DNA from: Marinobacter sp. ATCH36
GTDB lineage: Bacteria; Pseudomonadota; Gammaproteobacteria; Pseudomonadales; Oleiphilaceae
DNA length: 64,000 nucleotides
NCBI RefSeq assembly: GCF_023555055.1
Contig: NZ_JAMJPL010000004.1
Span: forward strand, 62,001-126,000
Direction: 5' to 3'
Position 1 is the stretch's first letter. Each line of letters begins with the position of its first letter. Both the position numbers and the translations under genes were made by a program. Under the pieces are notes generated by a model. The model saw nothing but the letters and a program-made list of their open reading frames with translations. It searched no databases and had not been told where the DNA came from. Below, one piece after another: positions 19,925-28,700 of this stretch.

Positions 19925-19941
19925 ACCGGCTATCTTGTCAA
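19913..19941 (-). promoter_or_regulatory. predicted sigma70 promoter of psrA
   Basis: On the minus strand a perfect TTGACA (19941-19936) lies 17 bases before TATGTT (19918-19913). The -35 box overlaps the stop codon of the upstream membrane-protein gene, and the -10 box is inside the tandem operator. Confidence 0.65.
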
Positions 19942-20804
19942 GTTCTCCTGTCCGGCTCGGACGCTACTGACTCCCAACCCTTGTCGATTGCCTGCTGGTG
20001 GCCCTCGAAAAATACCTGCTGGGCTCGTGAATAGGCTTTCTCCGCCTCCAGCAGATAAACCAGATAAAGACGGACGTGTTCACGCCGCGTCATATTCCGG
20101 GCCAACGCCCGGCGCTCTGACAACGCCAGGAGCTCGCTGAAACGCATAGCCTTGAGCGCCGGATTGAATTCGGCCATGCGGGCACATTGCCATATCAGCC
20201 CTTCTTTTCCCTCCAGGTGCTCAATATGCTTGCGTGCGTCCCGCAACAGACGCCGCCGGCGGACTATCAGGTCCATATACGAGGGGCGCGACGTATACAA
20301 TCGCCGAATCGCCGGTACACCCATCAACAGGATAATCACAAACGCACCGAATCCGCCGCCGGCAATCCAGGCGGGCACGAAACCTGTCATTCCGCTGAGG
20401 AAGATTACCGCCGCCAGCAATGCGCTGAATAACCATAGATCCCGATTTCTGCGTGCCGCGGAAAGCGTATAGTTATCGGGCCAGTCCGGCAGCGCCAGCA
20501 GCTCGAAATCCAGCAGCAACACCCGGTCACACTGCCGCAACATAAGTCTCAGCTTGCGCTGCCGGGACTCAGCCAGTGTCGTTTCGATATCCTTCGGGTC
20601 CTCGCTGGCTGCACTCTGTTCATCAGCCTCAGCAGCGGAAACCTCCCGTCCAGTTCCAGATGATGCAAACTTTGCGGATTCCGCACCAACAATATCCGAC
20701 TTTTCCCCGGCCACGGCAGGCTGCGGATCCGCAGGACGCCCTTTGCGCAAAAGCGGCTCCTCCGCATTGGTTCTGTGCCGGACTGTGCTCTCGTTCTCTG
20801 CCAT
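19938..20804 (-). CDS. hypothetical two-helix membrane protein
   Basis: I do not recognise this 288-residue protein. Residues 1-75 are polar, rich in Ala, Ser, Glu and Pro, and probably disordered. Residues 76-110 are charged and helical. Two membrane helices follow at about 122-140 and 143-166, with a short Gly-rich turn between them, and the last 120 residues are a basic, alpha-helical cytoplasmic-type domain (RRRRLLRDARKHIEHLEGKEG) that may form a coiled coil. The layout resembles small membrane scaffold proteins but no family motif is evident. It stands alone upstream of psrA and diverges from the riboflavin synthase gene. Confidence 0.7.
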   Translation of the reverse strand: MAENESTVRHRTNAEEPLLRKGRPADPQPAVAGEKSDIVGAESAKFASSGTGREVSAAEADEQSAASEDPKDIETTLAESRQRKLRLMLRQCDRVLLLDFELLALPDWPDNYTLSAARRNRDLWLFSALLAAVIFLSGMTGFVPAWIAGGGFGAFVIILLMGVPAIRRLYTSRPSYMDLIVRRRRLLRDARKHIEHLEGKEGLIWQCARMAEFNPALKAMRFSELLALSERRALARNMTRREHVRLYLVYLLEAEKAYSRAQQVFFEGHQQAIDKGWESVASEPDRRT

Positions 20805-20888
20805 CGCTGGTTATCCGTTGACTGTATCCGGGCCAAAACCATAAAACTGTGCCCGCTCCTTTTGTCTATCGACCACACCCGTGGATCC

Positions 20889-20916
20889 TTGAGCCCGGGG
20901 GCGATAGCTGTATCCT
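20889..20916 (+). promoter_or_regulatory. weak promoter candidate before the riboflavin synthase gene
   Basis: TTGAGC at 20889-20894 and TATCCT at 20911-20916 are 16 bases apart, each with four of six consensus matches. The first arm of the nested inverted repeat lies in the spacer, so a protein bound to the palindrome could affect initiation. Low confidence. Confidence 0.3.
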
Positions 20917-20951
20917 GCCAAACATGCCTTGGCATGGCCGCATGCTATCGC
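20901..20951. other. nested inverted repeat in the riboflavin synthase leader
   Basis: An outer 8-bp perfect repeat, gcgatagc at 20901-20908 and gctatcgc at 20944-20951, encloses an inner perfect hairpin catgcc-tt-ggcatg at 20923-20936. It lies 58 bases before the riboflavin synthase start. I looked for the conserved elements of an FMN riboswitch and did not find them, so this is a different structure or a DNA operator. Confidence 0.6.
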
Positions 20952-21008
20952 TATCCTTGGTTCCTACCATGAAGCCATTACCGGCCGCAATCCGTTGAAG
21001 AGGCATGA

Positions 21009-21623
21009 ATGTTTACAGGTATTGTTCAGGGTGTTGCCACCATTGACAATTTATCCACTGAGCCGGGGCTTACAAGCTTCGCCATCCGTTTTCCCGAGGA
21101 GCAGGTTCACGGCGTTACCATTGGAGCATCCGTCGCAATCAATGGCACCTGCCTCACAGTCACCCGGCAGGAGGGAAACCGGCTCTACTTCGATGCCATG
21201 CAGGAGACACTGCGCGCCACCACCCTGGGAGACCTCAGGGCCGGGGACCGGATTAATTTCGAGAGGGCTGCCAGGATCGGCGACGAGATCGGAGGGCACC
21301 TGCTGTCTGGTCACGTTCACACCACCGCAGACATTGTGGCAATTAACCGGCCCGAGAATAATTGCACCCTGGAGTTCGAAGTGCCGGAATTCTGGGCCAG
21401 ATACATCTTTCCGAAGGGCTACATTGCCATTAACGGTTGCAGCCTGACCATTGGGGAGGTTCAGGACAACCGTTTTAATGTGTACCTGATTCCGGAAACC
21501 CTGCGGGCCACCACTTTTGGCGACGCCTCGACCGGCACCCGGGTAAATATCGAAATTGACAGCCAGACCCAGACCATCGTCGATACCCTGGCGAGAATGG
21601 GCTACGACCGACCAGCTTCCTGA
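21009..21623 (+). CDS. ribE: riboflavin synthase, alpha subunit
   Basis: The 204-residue protein starts with the hallmark MFTGIVQG and contains two lumazine-binding repeats, with NGTCLTVT in the first (residues about 38-45) and NGCSLTIG in the second, plus MQETLRATTLGD after the first. The enzyme dismutates two 6,7-dimethyl-8-ribityllumazine molecules to riboflavin. It stands alone, not beside ribBA, ribH or ribD, so it may be a second copy; in the second repeat IPETLRATTFG replaces the more common IPHTLExTT pattern. Its 3' end overlaps rlmG on the other strand by 22 bases. Confidence 0.88.
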   Translation: MFTGIVQGVATIDNLSTEPGLTSFAIRFPEEQVHGVTIGASVAINGTCLTVTRQEGNRLYFDAMQETLRATTLGDLRAGDRINFERAARIGDEIGGHLLSGHVHTTADIVAINRPENNCTLEFEVPEFWARYIFPKGYIAINGCSLTIGEVQDNRFNVYLIPETLRATTFGDASTGTRVNIEIDSQTQTIVDTLARMGYDRPAS

Positions 21624-22747
21624 TTACCAGCCTCGAACACCACAAACTTCGGGTCGGCCTCCAACTGGCGAACCGTTGAAAAAAAGCGCCTGAGGCTGCG
21701 GTGATACCCGAGGTGACGATTTCCCACCATCAGCATTCGTCCGCCAGGTTCCAGATGGCGGACGACCTGCCGGAACAGCCGCAGGGCAATGTGATCGCCA
21801 ACCACGCCGCCCTCGTGAAATGGCGGGTTCAGCAGGACCAGCCCGAAACGTCCGGCATCCTCCGGAATACCATCGCTATGATGGAATGCAACTTCGGCTT
21901 CCGGGAACGCCTCTGAAGCATTGTCACGGGCACTGACCACAGCCTGGCTGGAGACATCTGAAAATGTCACCGCCAACGCCGGGTTTTCCGCCAATGCCGT
22001 CAGGCCCAGCACACCATTGCCACAAGCAAGGTCCAATACTCTGGTCCCGGGCGCCAGGTCCGCAGCGTGGCGTGTAACTAACGGCAGAAGCAGCCGGGTG
22101 CCAATATCCAGCCGATCCCTGGCGAATACGTTGGGCATGGCGCTGATATTATGTTCCAGGTGCGGCAATAGGTAGCCCTTCCAGAAATCATCCCAGTTCC
22201 TCAGGGTTCTGTCTCCGGGACCGGCAACAATGACCCGCGCCCTCTTGCGGGCCGGGCACACTTCGCGTGTGTGCACCAGATCCGCGAATACGCTGGCACT
22301 GCTGTCCGGCAAATGCTTGATCATACCGCCGGCGATGAGCGTGCCGTCAGGATCGATCAACCCGTTTACCCAACGCAAAAGGCAGACAAGATAGTCCAGC
22401 TGTCTTGGAATGCGCATGACCACCAGATCAAATGGTCCTTTCGGGGGCGCCAGCCAACTTGATGGCACCACCACATCCTGTCCGGAAGGCGTATTCATGA
22501 TCAAAGCGGATGCCAGCGAACTGCTGTCAGCGAAGGAAGCCGGGGTAAATGATGCCAGCCCGAGCGTCAGCGCGCCGAACTGGTCATCGATAATGAGCAC
22601 ACGAAGACCGGATTCGGGCGTAAAGCGAGTAAAAGTCTGTTCCAGCAATTGCTCGTCAGCCGCGTCCCAGGCCCGCAATGAATGCCCACCACCGGGACGC
22701 TTCAGAGCCAGGGAGATACCACTCACTTCCAGCACGTCGGTTGTCAT
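21602..22747 (-). CDS. rlmG: 23S rRNA (guanine1835-N2)-methyltransferase RlmG
   Basis: RlmG methylates G1835 of 23S rRNA with S-adenosylmethionine. The 381-residue protein has the two-domain layout of this group: a degenerate N-terminal methyltransferase-like half and an active C-terminal half with the SAM motif VLDLACGNGVLGL and the catalytic NPPFHEGG. The spacing and the insert GGMIKHLP fit RlmG rather than RsmC. It is transcribed alone towards ribE. Confidence 0.9.
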   Translation of the reverse strand: MTTDVLEVSGISLALKRPGGGHSLRAWDAADEQLLEQTFTRFTPESGLRVLIIDDQFGALTLGLASFTPASFADSSSLASALIMNTPSGQDVVVPSSWLAPPKGPFDLVVMRIPRQLDYLVCLLRWVNGLIDPDGTLIAGGMIKHLPDSSASVFADLVHTREVCPARKRARVIVAGPGDRTLRNWDDFWKGYLLPHLEHNISAMPNVFARDRLDIGTRLLLPLVTRHAADLAPGTRVLDLACGNGVLGLTALAENPALAVTFSDVSSQAVVSARDNASEAFPEAEVAFHHSDGIPEDAGRFGLVLLNPPFHEGGVVGDHIALRLFRQVVRHLEPGGRMLMVGNRHLGYHRSLRRFFSTVRQLEADPKFVVFEAGNQEAGRS

Positions 22748-22782
22748 GTCGGGCTTCCGCTCTTCGGTTACGAAACAGCGGG

Positions 22783-22804
22783 TATTCTAGGCTGATTATT
22801 CTAG
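22783..22804. repeat. 8-bp direct repeat in the rlmG leader
   Basis: tattctag occurs at 22783-22790 and again at 22797-22804, separated by gctgat, just upstream of rlmG. On the minus strand each unit reads CTAGAATA and contains a TAGAAT -10-like box, so it may be a double promoter element or a small operator. Function unknown. Confidence 0.4.
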
Positions 22805-22869
22805 AAATTAACCCTACTCTTAGCTGACGATTTCAGGTTGCTCCGTTTTTTTGGAAGCCAACCTCTTTT

Positions 22870-22910
22870 GCCCCTCACCCCAGGGGCTTTTTTTCGCGCC
22901 CAAAAAAGCC
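22870..22910. terminator. overlapping hairpins between the phosphoesterase gene and rlmG
   Basis: Directly after the phosphoesterase stop (minus strand) there are two mutually exclusive stems. On the plus strand gcccct (22870-22875) pairs with aggggc (22882-22887) and is followed by seven T, a typical intrinsic terminator. On the minus strand gggctttttt pairs with aaaaaagccc across 22884-22910. The minus-strand form could end the phosphoesterase transcript; a plus-strand user is less clear since ribE ended 1.2 kb earlier. Confidence 0.45.
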
Positions 22911-23762
22911 CTACCTGGGCGTCGCGTTGATGCTTTCAATAAACGCCGGCGACAACACATCGATAACGGGCCTGTACCCACCGGCAAATTCTGGCGCTGG
23001 CTCAGCCGGCTCAGTGGCGATAATGGCGGGCTGCTCGGACCAATGCAGAATGTCCAGGCGGCCATCCTGTTGCTCCACCAGTGCAGTGCAGTGCTCAACC
23101 CAGTCCCCGTCATTGCAGTACAGACCCTCCTGGCTGCGCAGAAAGCCTGCCGAGTGGATGTGGCCGCAGATAAAGCCGTCATAGTGGCCACGTTCTGCTG
23201 CTGTCAGGGCGGCAATTTCAAAGCGGCGAATGAACGACCTGGCTTTACCGATACGGCTCTTCACCCAGGCTGCCAAAGACCAGTAGGGTTTTCCTCGCAT
23301 TCTTCGCCAGGCATTGAACCAGCGATTCAGGCGCAACAAAACACCATGTGCGCGGTCTCCCACCAGCAGCATCAGTGGGCTGCATCTCACTACCTGATCA
23401 AACTGATCACCGTGGCATACCATGAATCGGCGGCCGTCCGCGGTGGTGTGAATCGCTTTTTGTTTCAGCTCGATTCCCGCCAGGGTCTGGCCACAAAAAT
23501 GCCGGAGAAAGTCATCGTGGTTGCCGGGCAAATAGATCACCCTGGTGCCGGCTGCGGCAATGGCCATAAGCCTTCGCACTACTGCCTGGTGGGCTTGCGG
23601 AAAATACACCCTGCGCTGCATGGCAATCAGATCGACAATATCCCCTACCAGGTACAGCGTGTCGCAGCTGACATTGTCGAGAAAATCCAGAAGGTAATCT
23701 GCCTGGCAGTCGGCTGACCCCAGGTGTACATCGGAAATAAAAATACTCCGGTACTGATGCAT
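22911..23762 (-). CDS. UDP-2,3-diacylglucosamine diphosphatase-like metallophosphoesterase
   Basis: This 283-residue protein shows the calcineurin-type dimetal motifs in order: SDVHLG near residue 10, GDIVDL, GNHDD, a CHGDQFD strand and CGHIHSA. That set and the length fit the LpxH-related UDP-2,3-diacylglucosamine diphosphatase group (COG2908), which acts on a lipid A precursor. It is longer than LpxH (about 240) because of a C-terminal extension, so it may be the paralogue often found in addition to LpxH, with uncertain substrate. It is a single gene between rlmG and rsmC. Confidence 0.8.
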   Translation of the reverse strand: MHQYRSIFISDVHLGSADCQADYLLDFLDNVSCDTLYLVGDIVDLIAMQRRVYFPQAHQAVVRRLMAIAAAGTRVIYLPGNHDDFLRHFCGQTLAGIELKQKAIHTTADGRRFMVCHGDQFDQVVRCSPLMLLVGDRAHGVLLRLNRWFNAWRRMRGKPYWSLAAWVKSRIGKARSFIRRFEIAALTAAERGHYDGFICGHIHSAGFLRSQEGLYCNDGDWVEHCTALVEQQDGRLDILHWSEQPAIIATEPAEPAPEFAGGYRPVIDVLSPAFIESINATPR

Positions 23763-23844
23763 CGGCTTCTCCCACCGGCCTGCTCAAAAACTATCAATAC
23801 CTTGTCCGATGGCAATGACGAGCGTATGACAACCGTGCGACAGT

Positions 23845-24891
23845 TCAATGACGCCGGGCGGACCAGACGGTAAACCGCCTGTCACCGGCAATGACCTTAA
23901 CTGGCCCTATATGGCGGCGAATAAGCTCTTCGTAAGGCAGGAAACTATTAGCAACAAGGCGTAATTCGCCCCCCGGCTCCAGATGCTCTTTCACCTGCTG
24001 CAGAAACTGCTCGGTCATTGATGTATCGGTCCGGATACCGGTGTGGAACGGCGGATTGCTCAGTACCGAAGCGTATTTGCCCTCGATGCGAGACAGGCCA
24101 TCCGAGGCAGTAATAGCACCGCTTACCTGGGCGCGCTGATACGTCGAGCGCGCGCAGATAACAGCCTGGGACTGCACATCCAGGCCATCGACTGGCGCTG
24201 CTGACTGCCCGTTTGAACGCTGATAGAGCTGAAGCCAGGTACCAATAACGCCGGCGCCACACGCGAAATCCAGCACCGGTCCCTGCGTCAGCGGATAATC
24301 GGCCAGCGATTCCAGAAGCATTGCTGTGCCGGTATCCAGCTCGCCCGCACTGAAGATGCCGGGTAACCCGGCTACTTCGAAGCGAATACCCCCGCAGTCA
24401 ACCGGATGCCATTCGAGCCACTGGTGCACATCAAAGGTTTCCGCCGGCTGAAGGTCGTCGGCCTGCCAGACCTGGCAATGGCGGGCACTGTCTAACTTTA
24501 CGGCCGCGGGCGCCATGGCTTTGAGCTGTTTCACGGCGCCAGCGATACCTTCCTTTTTTTCGCCGACGAGAATCAGCCGGGCGCCGTTTGCGGCAAGCCA
24601 GCGCGCAAGCTCCAGCCGCAGAGCCAGTTCGGCCCTCGCCTTGGGCAGGAAGACTACAATCGTATCAGCGGCAGCAGGCGTTAAAGCAGGATCATCGTAG
24701 CCGAATGCCACCGCCCAGCCAGCGAGGTTCTGCAGTCTCTCCCACAGACCATAATGCTCCGTCATCACCAGTCCGGATTCCGCCAGGGCCGGAACCACGG
24801 CGATATCCAGGGGGCCGAGCACCGCCAGACGGCCACGCAAGTATTCGCGGTTTCTCAACAGGGCTTCGTGGGAGTTAGGCAACGCAGGCAT
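23845..24891 (-). CDS. rsmC: 16S rRNA (guanine1207-N2)-methyltransferase RsmC
   Basis: RsmC methylates G1207 of 16S rRNA. The protein has a degenerate N-terminal half and a catalytic C-terminal half with VLDFACGAGVIGTWL and NPPFHTGIRTD, then GGELRLVANSFLPYEELIRRH, which matches RsmC rather than RlmG. I take the ATG at 24891 (348 residues, MPALPNSHE); a GTG twelve codons earlier is open but has no ribosome-binding site. It is the paralogue of rlmG two genes away. Confidence 0.88.
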   Translation of the reverse strand: MPALPNSHEALLRNREYLRGRLAVLGPLDIAVVPALAESGLVMTEHYGLWERLQNLAGWAVAFGYDDPALTPAAADTIVVFLPKARAELALRLELARWLAANGARLILVGEKKEGIAGAVKQLKAMAPAAVKLDSARHCQVWQADDLQPAETFDVHQWLEWHPVDCGGIRFEVAGLPGIFSAGELDTGTAMLLESLADYPLTQGPVLDFACGAGVIGTWLQLYQRSNGQSAAPVDGLDVQSQAVICARSTYQRAQVSGAITASDGLSRIEGKYASVLSNPPFHTGIRTDTSMTEQFLQQVKEHLEPGGELRLVANSFLPYEELIRRHIGPVKVIAGDRRFTVWSARRH

Positions 24892-24965
24892 TATTGGGCT
24901 ATTCCAGTCCGGATCAGACAGCGGCACTCACCACGAATACTTGGCACACTTCGACACCTTTTGCG

Positions 24966-25643
24966 TCATGTTTTTTGACGTCCCGAGCGCACCGGCCGTA
25001 ACACCAACTCGTCAACGCTGTTCTGCTTGATGCTTTCGCGGTCCGCCTCGGAGCCAATGGAAAGCCCCATATCCCGCAGAATACCGTCAGCCACGTCATA
25101 GACGAAACCGTGAACGGTCAAAGGCTGGCCCCTGCGCCAGGCTTCCTGGACAATACTGTTCTGACACACATGGCCAACCTGCTCAACCACGTTAAGCTCA
25201 CACAGTCGGTCGATGCGATCCTGATCCGATGCCAACCCGTCGAGCACATCCTGATGCTTGTCACGAACGTCCTGAACATGACGCAGCCAATTCGATATCA
25301 GGCCAAAGCCTTCATTATGCATGGCGGCCTTCACCCCACCGCATCCATAATGGCCCACGACCAGGATGTGCTTCACCTTGAGCACATCAACGGCGAACTG
25401 GATTACCGACAGACAATTGAAATCCGTGTGCACCACGACGTTCGCAACATTGCGGTGCACAAACAGTTCCCCGGGCATGAGATCCACAATCTGGTTGGCC
25501 GGCACCCTGCTGTCGGCACAGCCAATCCAGAGGTACTCCGGGGCCTGCTGATTGGAAAGCCGGGCAAAAAAATCAGGGTCCTGACCCTTGATGCTGTCCG
25601 CCCAGGCCCTGTTTTTATTCAGCAAATTATCGAGCTGGCCCAT
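24966..25643 (-). CDS. can: beta-class carbonic anhydrase
   Basis: The enzyme interconverts CO2 and bicarbonate. Starting at the ATG at 25643, which has a perfect AGGAGG upstream, the protein is 225 residues long. The zinc site is complete: Cys42, Asp44 and Arg46 in GCADSRVPA, and His98 and Cys101 in VGHYGCGG. These place it in the Can group of E. coli. The frame continues upstream for 15 codons, but those lack a ribosome-binding site. It stands next to gdhB with a gap of 65 bases. Confidence 0.95.
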   Translation of the reverse strand: MGQLDNLLNKNRAWADSIKGQDPDFFARLSNQQAPEYLWIGCADSRVPANQIVDLMPGELFVHRNVANVVVHTDFNCLSVIQFAVDVLKVKHILVVGHYGCGGVKAAMHNEGFGLISNWLRHVQDVRDKHQDVLDGLASDQDRIDRLCELNVVEQVGHVCQNSIVQEAWRRGQPLTVHGFVYDVADGILRDMGLSIGSEADRESIKQNSVDELVLRPVRSGRQKT

Positions 25644-25708
25644 CAAACCTCCTGTCTTCCAATTCAAGTTGCCGGAATTGAACGGCAATTGATGTCATAA
25701 AGCAATAC

Positions 25709-28700
25709 TCAAGAGGTCGGAGTTACCGCCTCATCGTACTGTTCGTGCATGGTTGTCTGGGCCAGATCCAGCAATTCCCGCAGAGCCACCGAGAACATTG
25801 CATACTCCGGCTCCCTCACGCCCTTCAGCTCGGTGAGCATGGCTCTCCAGCGATAGATCATGGCGGCGTGCCGCTGCATCCAGTTCTCGACACACCTTTC
25901 AACGTCAGCGGGTTTTTCCGCCAGCTTGAGCACGCCCGTGGTAAGTGCCCGCTGCTGCCAGTCCAAGTCCTCCCGGAAGCTCTCTCTTGCCAGTGCCTGC
26001 CAGTGAGAGGCCGGAACCAGAGCCGCAATGGCATTGGCGAACCAGTTGAGATCCAGCTTGTCTCCAAGGTCATAATAGAGATTGGCAACGGTTTTCAGTG
26101 GCATGCCGGTCGCTTCTTTTGCCTCGATAATACCCAATGACGAGTAGAGGTAGCTGGTACCAGAGACCACAGCAGCGAGATCCTCAGGCAGCCCCGACCC
26201 CACCAGTTCATCGTATCGCTTCTTCCAGTCTGCCCGGGCCTGGTCTCCCAGGTAATCCGGCAGGTCCGCCGTAATTTTCCAGACGCTGTCGGCAAACCTC
26301 TCCATGTGACTCTGGATACTGAGTTCGGCCCGGCGATTACGGAGCAGCCAGCGCACTGCCCGGCGAATCAGGCGCATCAGATCGCCCATAAGCTCCATCT
26401 GTAAATTTGCCGGAATGAAGTAATCCTGGTATTCGATCTTGTCCCACCAGGTGTCCAGGCGGAAAACATCCCGGGCTATAATCCACGCCAGCGCGATGGA
26501 TGCGGCATCTGCACCGGTTGACTGTCTCAGCCTCTCAACAAAGGTGATGCCCATGTGATTGACCATATCATTCGCAATCTGGGTAGCGATGATCTCCCGA
26601 CGCAACTGGTGTTCGCCCAGCTCCTTCGAGAACTTGCGGGTCAGATCCTTGGGAAACACCTTGTACATCTCCCCTGCCAGCAAGGGTTCGTCGGGCAGGC
26701 TACTGGCAATCAGGGTCTGCTTCAGATCGCCTTTGACGTAGGATATCAACACCGACAGCTCAGGGCGGGTAAGCCCTTTTTTATCCAGCTTCCTCTCCGA
26801 GAGAGTTTCATCATCCGGCAGGAACTCCAGGCTGCGATTGAGCTTGCCTTCGCTTTCCATGGTGTTCATCAAACGCCGGTATTCCTCCAGCCGGGTAACC
26901 GCCTCAACACTGGCAATGCTGATTGCCTGGGCCTGCCGATAGTTGTTTTTCAGAACCAGTGCGGCAACGTCATCCGTCATTTCCTCAAGCATGGTGTTGC
27001 GCTGCTTGCCGGTGAGGTCTCCCATGGCAATGGCTCGGTTCAGCAGGATTTTCATATTCACTTCGTGATCCGAGCAGTCCACACCACCAGAATTGTCGAT
27101 GAAGTCGGTGTTCAGTCGTCCACCTTTGAGGGCAAACTCAATCCGCCCGAACTGGGTCATTCCCAGATTACCGCCCTCGCCTATGACCTTGCAGCGAAGC
27201 TCCGAACCGTCTATCCGCAATGCATCGTTCGCCTTATCACCAACATCAGCATGAGACTCGCCCTTACCCTTCACGTAGGTGCCAATGCCACCAATCCACA
27301 GCAAATCGGCCTGAGCCTTGAGAATATGCGTAATCAGCATATTAGGGGGCACGCGGTCAGACTTGATGCCAAGCAGTTTTTTCATCTCCGGGCTGAGGGG
27401 AATCGACTTGGCGCTGCGGTTGAATACGCCCCCGCCCTTGGAAATCAGGCCGGAGTCGTAATCGGTCCAGGACGAACGCGGCAACTCGAACAAACGCTTG
27501 CGCTCCTTGTAGCTCTTGGCGGGATCTGGCGACGGGTCGATAAAAATATGCATGTGGTTGAAGGCCGCCACCAGTTTTATTTTCTCCGAAGACAGCAAGC
27601 CGTTACCGAACACATCTCCGGCCATGTCGCCGATGCCGATAGCGGTAATTTCATCCAGGGCGGGATTGATGCCCAGCTCCCGGAAATGCCGTTCCACGGA
27701 TACCCAGGCACCGCGGGCGGTAATGCCCATTTTCTTATGGTCATAGCCGTTGCTTCCGCCAGAAGCAAACGCATCACCCATCCAGAAACCGTATTCGGCA
27801 GCCAGGCCATTGGCTATATCCGAGAAAGTCGCGGTGCCCTTGTCTGCTGCAACGACCAGATAATGGTCGTCTTCGTCGTGACGGATAACCGACTCCGGCG
27901 GTTGAATGCCGGTATCCACCAGATTGTCGGTAATATCCAGCAAACCCCGGATAAAGGTCTTATAGGCTTCCACGCCTTCCGCCTGGAAAGCCTCGCGATC
28001 TGATATATCGGGCAACTGTTTGGCGACGAAACCGCCCTTGGCCCCTACCGGCACGATAACGGCATTTTTGACCTGTTGCGCCTTGACCAGCCCGAGAATC
28101 TCGGTGCGGTAGTCTTCGAATCGGTCGGACCAGCGCAAACCACCACGAGCTACTTTACCGCCACGCAGGTGAACACCTTCAACCCTTGGCGAGTAGACGA
28201 AAATCTCGAACATGGGCAGCGGCAGCGGCACGTCCGGAATCTGTGACGGGTCGAACTTGACGCTGATATAACTTTTGGTGCGCCCCTCCTTGTCAGGCTG
28301 GTAATAGTTGGTACGCAGGGTCGCCTGCATCAATTCCAGGAACAATCTCAGCACCCGGTCCTCACTGAGGTTATCCACACCATCAAGACCGGCATTAAAC
28401 TCGATTTCCAGCTTCTGCTGGGCGGCCTTGCTCTTTCCCTCACTCTGGTAGCGCGCGGGGTTGAAGCGCACCTCAAAGAACTCGAGTAACAGCCGCGTCA
28501 GGTCCACATGATTGACGAGGGTATTGGAAATGAAAGTCTGGCTGTTGGAGAAACGGATCTGGCGCATGTAGCGCGCAAAGGTGCGAAGCAGGGCAATTTC
28601 CCGCCAGCTCATGTAAGAAGACAACAGCAACCGGTTAAAGGCATCGTTTTCCGCCTCGCCATACCAGACCCGGCGGAACAGATCCTCGAAGATGGGGCGA

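Noticed and set aside
20805..21008. FMN riboswitch before the riboflavin synthase gene
   Set aside because: The conserved multi-stem core of the FMN aptamer is not present; only a simple nested inverted repeat is seen.
26555..28003. 482-codon open frame on the plus strand opposite gdhB
   Set aside because: It lies wholly inside the catalytic part of gdhB, shows no family motif and has the composition of an antisense shadow in a GC-rich gene.
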